Source: Gemmatimonadota bacterium (GTDB taxonomy: Bacteria > Gemmatimonadota > Gemmatimonadetes > Longimicrobiales > Gaopeijiaceae). From it: DNA of 41,039 nucleotides. Below, piece after piece: positions 35,839 through 41,039 of the stretch (position 1 is its first letter; every line of letters starts with the position of its first letter). The position numbers and the translations under genes were made by a program. The stretch is from assembly GCA_022826025.1 (NCBI GenBank), contig JAJDVR010000120.1:1-41039 (forward strand), read 5' to 3'. A model generated the notes under the pieces. It was not told the origin of the DNA. It did not search any database and saw only the letters and a program-made list of their open reading frames with translations.

Positions 35839-36513
35839 TTACCCCGGAACGATCTCCCCGACCCCGGCGAATACGGCACGCGGTGCATACCCGGCGAACT
35901 TCTCCGCCGGCGTCGTCCCCGTCAGAACCGCGACGAATCCCGTGCCCGCGTCGCGCGCGGCCCGCGCATCCACCTCCGAATCCCCAACGAAGACACAGTC
36001 ATCCGTCGCGATGCCCAGCGCGCCGGCCGCCCGCAGCAGCCCGTCGGGGGCGGGCTTGGGCCGAGGCACATCGTCGCTTCCGACGACCACATCCACAAAC
36101 CCGAGCAGCCCGTCGCGCTCCAGCGCCTCCTCGACCCGGCGGCGGTACTTGGTCGACACCACTCCCAGCCGATATCCCGCGCCGTGAAGCGTCCCGAGCA
36201 CCCGCGCCGCGCCGGGCAGAAACACGGTGCTGTCGACCATGACCTCGTCCGCCTTCCTCGTGAAGTGCCCGAGGAACTCCTCTCCCCGGGGCTTCCATTC
36301 CTCGCCCGCGAGGACCCCGAGCACCGTGATCAGGTCGAGGCCGATGGTCCGGCGGATGGCGTCCTCCGGCGCCGGAGGGAGCCCCAGCCGGGCCAGCGCG
36401 TGATTCATGCAGACCACGACCCCCGAGGAAGAATCCGCGAGCGTGAAGTCGAAATCGAAGAACACGGCGCGGGCGTCCGCGACCGATGGATGGATTGAGG
36501 GTTTGGTCTGCAT
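35839..36513 (-). CDS. HAD-superfamily phosphatase (phosphoglycolate phosphatase-like)
   Basis: The 224-residue protein has the HAD catalytic motif FFDFDFTLADSS, with both aspartates. Motif II lies in LGVVSTKYRRR, motif III in PKPAPDGLL and motif IV in VFVGDSEVDARAARDAG. The cap domain of about 70 residues between motifs I and II is the Gph/PpaX type. It hydrolyses a phosphate monoester; phosphoglycolate and pyrophosphate are family substrates, so I leave the name broad. No signal peptide is present, so it is the only clearly cytoplasmic enzyme of this right-hand cluster. It is divergent from ggt across 171 bases. Confidence 0.9.
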   Translation of the reverse strand: MQTKPSIHPSVADARAVFFDFDFTLADSSSGVVVCMNHALARLGLPPAPEDAIRRTIGLDLITVLGVLAGEEWKPRGEEFLGHFTRKADEVMVDSTVFLPGAARVLGTLHGAGYRLGVVSTKYRRRVEEALERDGLLGFVDVVVGSDDVPRPKPAPDGLLRAAGALGIATDDCVFVGDSEVDARAARDAGTGFVAVLTGTTPAEKFAGYAPRAVFAGVGEIVPG

Positions 36514-36589
36514 CCGATTGTCGGTGTCGGCCCTGGGTTTCCGGAAACGTCAGTTCGCGGACGGAAGATAACGCGGATCGGCGGCGTGG

Positions 36590-36617
36590 TTGCCCGGACG
36601 GTGCCCTGGAGTAGCTT
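36590..36617 (+). promoter_or_regulatory. Possible promoter of the gamma-glutamyltransferase gene
   Basis: TTGCCC (36590-36595) is separated by 16 bases from TAGCTT (36612-36617) in the divergent gap, about 68 bases before the ggt ATG. The -10 box matches only the first and last bases well. An unrelated possibility is chance in GC-rich sequence. Confidence 0.3.
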
Positions 36618-36684
36618 CAGGATTGTGGGCGGCGAACGGAAGTTGGCCGCGTCTCCATCTCCGGCGGAACAGGAGGATGACGCG

Positions 36685-38598
36685 ATGAAGCATCTCGTCT
36701 TGGTGGTCGCGATCGCGGCCCTGGCCCTCGTCGCCTGGCGCGGATCAGGGGCGGACGCCGCGGAGGAAGCCACGTCCGGCGCGGAGGGGGGCGTGTTTGC
36801 CACCATCGCGCCCTTCCACAGCTACGGCCACGTCCACGACGCCGACAACGTCGAGGCCATGCGGCCGCGCGTCATGGGCACCCACGGGGTGATCTCCTCC
36901 GGGCACTACCTGGCCACGCAGGCCGGATACGATGTCCTCAAGGCCGGAGGCAACGCCTTCGACGCGGGGGTGACCGCGGGGATGGCGCTCAAGGCGCTCA
37001 AGATGGACTACGCGGGGTGGACCGGGGTCGCGCCGCTCATCCTCTACAGCGCAGCCGAAGGCCGCGTGATCACGCGGGTCGGGGCGGGGACCTCGCCCGC
37101 GCTTGCCACCCTCGACTACTTCCTGGAGCACGGGAAGTCGCCCATCAACAACGCGCTGATTCCCGCGGACGTCGACGTCTGGCTCGCCGCGCTCGACCGC
37201 TTCGGCACCCTCAGCTTCAGCGAGGCCGCGCAGCCCACGCTGCGCATCGCGGAGGAGGGCTATCACCTCTACAAGATGCAGAAGTGGATGATCGAGGATC
37301 AGATGGAGGGGATCCTCGCCTTTCCCTACAACCGCGATTTCTGGTTCCAGAACGGGGTCGGCGCGCAACGTCTCGGCGATCTCATGGTCAACGCCGACCT
37401 GGGGCGGCTCATCCGCTACATGATGGAGGCGGAGCAACAGGTCCTGGCCGCCGGCGGAAGCCGCTCGGAGGGCATTAACGCCGCACGCGATGCCTTCTAT
37501 AAGGGTGATCCGGCGCGCGACGTGGACCGGTTCTTCCGGGAGCAGGGCGGGATCGTGCGCTACGAGGATCTGGCGGGATACGAGAGCCGCTGGGAGGAGC
37601 CTCTGGGCACGAGCTTCCAGGGCTACGACGTGTACACGGGCGATGGATGGAGCCAGGGACCGCGTATCGTCCTGATGCTCAACATGCTCGAGAACTACGA
37701 CCTGCACGCGCTCGGCTACAACACGCCGGAGTACATCCATCTCGTGTCCCAGGTCATCAATCTGGCGATGGCGGATGCGCACAAGTACGTGGGGGATCCG
37801 GACTTCGCGCCGGCGCCGGAAGGCCTGTACGGGAAGGAGTACGCGCGCGAGCGCATCGCGCTCATCGACGAGAAGCGCGCGTTTCAGGACATGCCGCCGT
37901 GGGGAGACCCGGCGGCGATGGCGGCAGTTGCGGACGGCGCGCCGCTGAGCTTCGTGATGGCGAGAGACCGCGGAAGCCCGCCCGCGACGGACTCCGACCC
38001 CTCGACCCATTCCATCGACACCTCGTCCCTGAACGTCATGGACGGCGAGGGCAACCTGTTCTCCCTGACCGAGAGCGACGGGCATACCGGCACGCCCATG
38101 ATCCCGGGATGGGGCTTCGGGCTCGGCAATCGCATGGGCCAGTTCAACCTGGACCCGGAACTGGCCAATGTCATGGCGCCCGGCAAGCGCCCGCGCAACA
38201 CCAACTCGCCCCTTCTGGTGATGAAGGATGGGCAGCCGTTCATGGGGCTCTCCACCCCCGGCGGCGATCAGCAACTGCAGTCGCTGCTGCAGGTCTTCCT
38301 CAACGTGGTGGTGTGGGAGATGTCGCCCGAGCAGGCCGTGGACCAGCCCCGCTTCGGCAGCTACAACTTCCCGGGATCGGGGAGCGAGGTGAACCGCAGT
38401 CCCGCGCTGCTCCGCATGGAGGACCGCATTCCGGCGGAGACGGCGGAAGCGCTGCGCGCGATGGGGCACGACGTGCAGTCCTGGGGGCTGTGGAACTGGC
38501 GCGCGTGCGCACCCACGGTGACCTGGCGTGATCCGGAGACGGGGTTGATGATCGCGGCGGGGGACGTGCGGCGGGAGACGGCGTCGCTCGGATTCTGA
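36685..38598 (+). CDS. ggt: Gamma-glutamyltransferase, exported
   Basis: GGT cleaves gamma-glutamyl bonds such as those of glutathione, and is made as a proenzyme that self-cleaves before a nucleophilic Thr. The 637-residue product has a signal peptide (MKHLVLVVAIAALALVAWRG) and the GGT start GVISSGHYLATQAGYDVLKA GGNAFDAG. Thr446 in SIDTSSLNVMDGEGNLFSLT aligns with the nucleophile of TTHxSVVD in typical GGTs. The following residues differ (TSSLN instead of TTHxS), and the later motif reads STPGGDQQLQ, as in a GGT-like subgroup. AGGAGG (36671-36676) supports ATG 36685. It may work on glutathione, gamma-glutamyl peptides or an acyl analogue. Confidence 0.9.
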   Translation: MKHLVLVVAIAALALVAWRGSGADAAEEATSGAEGGVFATIAPFHSYGHVHDADNVEAMRPRVMGTHGVISSGHYLATQAGYDVLKAGGNAFDAGVTAGMALKALKMDYAGWTGVAPLILYSAAEGRVITRVGAGTSPALATLDYFLEHGKSPINNALIPADVDVWLAALDRFGTLSFSEAAQPTLRIAEEGYHLYKMQKWMIEDQMEGILAFPYNRDFWFQNGVGAQRLGDLMVNADLGRLIRYMMEAEQQVLAAGGSRSEGINAARDAFYKGDPARDVDRFFREQGGIVRYEDLAGYESRWEEPLGTSFQGYDVYTGDGWSQGPRIVLMLNMLENYDLHALGYNTPEYIHLVSQVINLAMADAHKYVGDPDFAPAPEGLYGKEYARERIALIDEKRAFQDMPPWGDPAAMAAVADGAPLSFVMARDRGSPPATDSDPSTHSIDTSSLNVMDGEGNLFSLTESDGHTGTPMIPGWGFGLGNRMGQFNLDPELANVMAPGKRPRNTNSPLLVMKDGQPFMGLSTPGGDQQLQSLLQVFLNVVVWEMSPEQAVDQPRFGSYNFPGSGSEVNRSPALLRMEDRIPAETAEALRAMGHDVQSWGLWNWRACAPTVTWRDPETGLMIAAGDVRRETASLGF

Positions 38599-38617
38599 GG
38601 GCATTCCGGAGCAAGCC

Positions 38618-40381
38618 ATGCTCGGCCATCGACACCATATCCGCATCCTGACTCAGCCCACCGTCGGTCGATCCCGGCCCTCCCCTCACGCGCCCGCGGC
38701 CCTGCTTCTGCTCGCGTTGTCGGGATGCGCCGCGCCGAGCCCGGACACGGCAGGCTTGTCCGTGGTCGAGGCGAGCATCCCGGAACTGCAGGCGGCGATG
38801 GAGCGGGGGGAACTCGACTCGCGCCAGCTGGTCACGGAGTACCTGGTCCGCATCGGACTCCATGAGGACCGGCTGAACGCGGCCGTATCGGTCAACCCGA
38901 ACGCCCTGGCCGAGGCGGATGCGCTGGACGCCGAACGGGCGCGCGGCGAGGTGCGCGGGCCGCTGCACGGGATTCCGGTTGCGCTCAAGGACAACATCCA
39001 CACCACCCACCTCCCCACCACCGGGGGTGCCCTGGCGTTCGAAGGGTACATACCGCCCTATGAGGCGACCCTGACCACAAACCTGCGGGAAGCCGGCGCG
39101 ATCATCATCGCCAAGGCCGGCCTCACCGAGTTCGCCAACTGGATGGCGGGCCCGCCCAGGCCGATGCCGGGCAACTACAACGCCCTCACCGGGTTCGCCT
39201 ACAACCCGTACGATCCGCGCCGCGACCCGCGCCCGGCCACCAACGACGGGCGCCCCGCGCTCAGCACCGGCGGCTCCAGCTCGGGGGTCGGCACCGCCGC
39301 GAGCTTCTGGGCCGGCAACGTGGGGACCGACACCGGGGGCTCGGTGATCAGCCCGTCCAACGCCAACATGCTGGTGGGGATCCGGCCGACGCTGGGGCGC
39401 ATCAGCCGCTGGGGCATCGCGCCGGTCACCCTCGACCACGACATGGCCGGCCCCATGACCCGCACGGTGGCCGACGCGGCGATCCTGCTGGGCGGGATGG
39501 AGAGCGCGGCCCCCGATCCCAACGACCCCGCCACCGGCATCTGCGAGCCGCCGCCCGCGCGCGACTACACCCGGTTCCTGAATGGCGACGGCCTCGCGGG
39601 CGCCCGCATCGGCATCCCGCGCGCCTTCTACTACGACCCCATCCGCCTCGAGGGGGAGGAAGGCACCCGCGGCGGGCTCACCGAGGCGCAGGCGGCCCTC
39701 ATGGAGGAGGCGATCGCGGTGCTCGAAGCCGAGGGCGCGGTGGTCGTGGATCCCGCCGACGTGCCCAGCTACGCCCACCCCGACCCGGACTCGAACTTCG
39801 CCGCCTGGGGCTTCTGCGCGGGCGCCCACCAGGCGAAGGGCTCCGATCAGGGCTGCTCGGTGAACTTCAAGTACGGCGCGAAGCGCGACTTCAACGCCTG
39901 GCTGGAGAGCCTGGGCCCGGACGCGCCCGTGGCGACGCTGACCGAGCTGCGCCAGTGGAACCTCGACCACGCCAACGCCGGCGCCGCGCAGTACGGGCAG
40001 TCGCGCTTCGACATCTCCGACGAGATGGACGTAGAGGCCGATCGCGCCCGCAACGAAGCCGACATGGCGCGCGACGAACTGCTGAGCCGCACCCGGGGCA
40101 TCGACGCGGTGCTCGCGGAGCACGATCTCGACGCGATCTTCACCCCGGGCAGCCGGGGGGCCGGCCTCGCCGCCCGCTCCGGCACCCCGATCGTGGTGGT
40201 GCCCTTCGGTTTCGTGCCCAACGAGCCCGCGACGCCCTTCCCGGAGGGATTCGACGCGCGTCCCGCGCCCTTCGGGGTGGGGTTCACCGGCGCCAACTGC
40301 AGCGAGCCCCGCCTGATCGAGCTGGCATACGCGTTCGAGCAGGCCACGCGCGGGCGGGTGCCGCCTCCTGAGTTTCCCTGA
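38618..40381 (+). CDS. Amidase-signature hydrolase, lipoprotein
   Basis: The 587-residue protein hydrolyses an amide by the Ser-cisSer-Lys mechanism. Lys124 is in ALKDNIH, the glycine/serine loop is STGGSSSGVGTAAS, and the nucleophile Ser242 is in GTDTGGSVISPS. A lipobox near the N-terminus (LLLALSGCAAPS, Cys after LSG) follows a basic stretch, so it should be a membrane-anchored lipoprotein in the periplasm. A proline-rich insertion (YDPRRDPRPATNDG) precedes the serine loop. GatA is ruled out by the export signal and context. The start ATG 38618 is 19 bases after ggt, so the two may be cotranscribed. The substrate is unknown. Confidence 0.9.
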   Translation: MLGHRHHIRILTQPTVGRSRPSPHAPAALLLLALSGCAAPSPDTAGLSVVEASIPELQAAMERGELDSRQLVTEYLVRIGLHEDRLNAAVSVNPNALAEADALDAERARGEVRGPLHGIPVALKDNIHTTHLPTTGGALAFEGYIPPYEATLTTNLREAGAIIIAKAGLTEFANWMAGPPRPMPGNYNALTGFAYNPYDPRRDPRPATNDGRPALSTGGSSSGVGTAASFWAGNVGTDTGGSVISPSNANMLVGIRPTLGRISRWGIAPVTLDHDMAGPMTRTVADAAILLGGMESAAPDPNDPATGICEPPPARDYTRFLNGDGLAGARIGIPRAFYYDPIRLEGEEGTRGGLTEAQAALMEEAIAVLEAEGAVVVDPADVPSYAHPDPDSNFAAWGFCAGAHQAKGSDQGCSVNFKYGAKRDFNAWLESLGPDAPVATLTELRQWNLDHANAGAAQYGQSRFDISDEMDVEADRARNEADMARDELLSRTRGIDAVLAEHDLDAIFTPGSRGAGLAARSGTPIVVVPFGFVPNEPATPFPEGFDARPAPFGVGFTGANCSEPRLIELAYAFEQATRGRVPPPEFP

Positions 40382-40430
40382 GCGCGGATCGAGCCCCGAG
40401 GTTCCCCCGAGCGGGGATCCAGCCCGGGGT
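40374..40430 (+). repeat. Imperfect tandem duplication spanning the amidase stop
   Basis: A 28-base segment (40374-40401) that includes the amidase TGA is repeated as a 29-base segment (40402-40430) with about five differences and one insertion. Both share TTCCC, GAGCG, GGATC and AGCCC cores. The second copy has lost the stop frame context and lies in the intergenic region before the nested dyad. Confidence 0.65.
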
Positions 40431-40443
40431 CTGATCCCTCAAC

Positions 40444-40520
40444 CCCCTCTGTACGCTGTTGCATTTCGTAAAAAGCAACATTTTGTTGCTTTCGTAGATT
40501 TGCAACACTCCGCAGAGGGG
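40444..40520. promoter_or_regulatory. 77-base nested symmetric dyad, candidate regulatory or mobile-element sequence
   Basis: Outer arms CCCCTCTG (40444-40451) and CAGAGGGG (40513-40520) are each six bases from an inner pair of 22-base units (40458-40479 and 40485-40506). Each unit is GTTGC, 12 bases, GCAAC, and five bases ATTTT separate the two units, so the element is symmetric about 40482. Both units also carry TTTCGTA in the same orientation. The core is AT-rich in a GC-rich genome. It lies 138 bases before the NHL-protein ATG. It could bind a dimeric or tetrameric regulator or fold as RNA or DNA; no known element is recognised. Confidence 0.6.
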
Positions 40521-40657
40521 TCTGGCGGACAAATGATCCCGCACCTCCGTGCCACGGGTGGACCGCTTTCGGCGTGCGCGCCCAACCACCACATTTGCCC
40601 CTTCCCGGCTCCCCCTCGAGCGTTCCCCGCGTTCCTTCCCCGACCGGAGACGAGACG

Positions 40658-41039
40658 ATGAAGAAGCTGCTCCTGCTCGCCCTGTCCCTCACCTTCGCGA
40701 TGCCCGTCCTCGCCCAGAACCACGCTCCCAACCCGTACCGCGCCGTGCCGGACGTGTGGGGCGAGTTGCCCGAGGGCCGCACCTGGGGCTCGACCAGCGC
40801 CGTGTATCCCGCCGCCGACGGCAACATCTGGGTTGCGGAGCGGTGCGGCGAGAACACCTGCGTGGGGCACGACGACCTCGATCCCATCCTCCTCTTCGAT
40901 GTCGACGGCAACCTGCTGCGCAGCTTCGGCGCGGGGATGTTCGAGTGGCCGCACGGCATTCACGTCGACCCCGACGGCAACCTCTGGGTCACCGACGCGC
41001 GCGGGGGCGAGGGGCGCGGCCACCAGATCCACAAGTTCA
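40658..41039 (+). CDS. Exported NHL-repeat protein (3' end outside window)
   Basis: The frame is open from ATG 40658 to the window end, giving 127 residues of a longer protein. A signal peptide is clear (MKKLLLLALSLTFAMPVLAQ, cleaved after LAQ or VLA). The mature part has NHL-type propeller segments: AVYPAADGNIWVAERCG, DPILLFDVDGNLLRSFGAG and PHGIHVDPDGNLWVTDA. This pattern resembles proteins annotated as peptidyl-alpha-hydroxyglycine alpha-amidating lyase-like or NHL proteins, but catalytic residues would lie beyond the edge, so no activity is claimed. The 276-base gap upstream holds the tandem duplication and the symmetric dyad. Confidence 0.85.
   Translation, partial: MKKLLLLALSLTFAMPVLAQNHAPNPYRAVPDVWGELPEGRTWGSTSAVYPAADGNIWVAERCGENTCVGHDDLDPILLFDVDGNLLRSFGAGMFEWPHGIHVDPDGNLWVTDARGGEGRGHQIHKF

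Noticed and set aside
40444-40520. Integron attC site
   Set aside because: The arms do not match the RYYYAAC and GTTRRRY core sites, and no integrase or cassette is nearby.
40444-40520. CRISPR repeat
   Set aside because: There are only two units with a five-base spacer and no cas gene.

Overview
The window is a GC-rich (roughly 70 percent by eye) bacterial chromosome segment, densely packed with protein genes. It has one tRNA and no insertion sequence, integrase, phage gene or CRISPR array that I can see. Core genes (mutS2, dnaG, recJ, rsmD, coaD, rsmA, eno, tilS, ftsH, cdaA) sit next to a Minf_1886-type small protein, and a run of exported enzymes follows with no polysaccharide or secretion locus. 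This mix suits a heterotrophic member of a deep-branching Gram-negative phylum. Gemmatimonadota is my best guess from overall gene style, but nothing in the window proves it.

Positions 1-9.2 kb are information processing and stress signalling. The 3' end of mutS2 leads by a 4-base overlap into dnaG, then a coiled-coil zinc-ribbon protein, recJ, rsmD and coaD, most of them overlapping or nearly so. A probable promoter then starts a partner-switching module of a STAS antagonist, an RsbW-like kinase and a GAF/SpoIIE phosphatase, followed by rsmA and a DnaQ-like exonuclease. No cognate sigma factor is present. Positions 10-16.5 kb are acyl-CoA and amino-acid metabolism: thiolase, the biotin transporter subunit BioY, 3-hydroxyacyl-CoA dehydrogenase, acyl-CoA dehydrogenase, a leucine-dehydrogenase-type enzyme and glyA. 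Together these look like part of a branched-chain amino acid or short-chain acyl-CoA degradation route. Positions 16.6-22.3 kb hold two small conserved proteins of unknown role, then nnr (nicotinamide nucleotide repair), thiL, plsC, eno and an FtsB-like division protein, tightly coupled and with two probable TTG starts.

From 22.3 to 30.1 kb a slipin gene runs on the minus strand. It is followed by a stand-alone tRNA-Met(CAT) unit with a clear promoter and a textbook intrinsic terminator, then a conserved unknown protein, a glycerophosphodiester phosphodiesterase, tilS, hpt, ftsH and the c-di-AMP synthase cdaA. From 30.1 kb to the end the character changes. Genes lie on both strands, are more widely spaced, and almost all encode exported proteins with signal peptides or lipoboxes: a PQQ-type sugar dehydrogenase, a 612-residue unknown protein, a cyclophilin lipoprotein, a hydantoinase-like amidohydrolase, gamma-glutamyltransferase, an amidase lipoprotein and an NHL-repeat protein cut by the window edge. 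A HAD phosphatase is the exception. This set suggests breakdown of extracellular peptides, amides and cyclic ureides, with carbon and nitrogen recovery in the periplasm.

The most distinctive non-coding signal is a 77-base, exactly symmetric nested dyad with an AT-rich core at 40444-40520, upstream of the last gene. No gap between genes exceeds 300 bases; the longest are 276 bases (40382-40657) and 271 bases (31356-31626).
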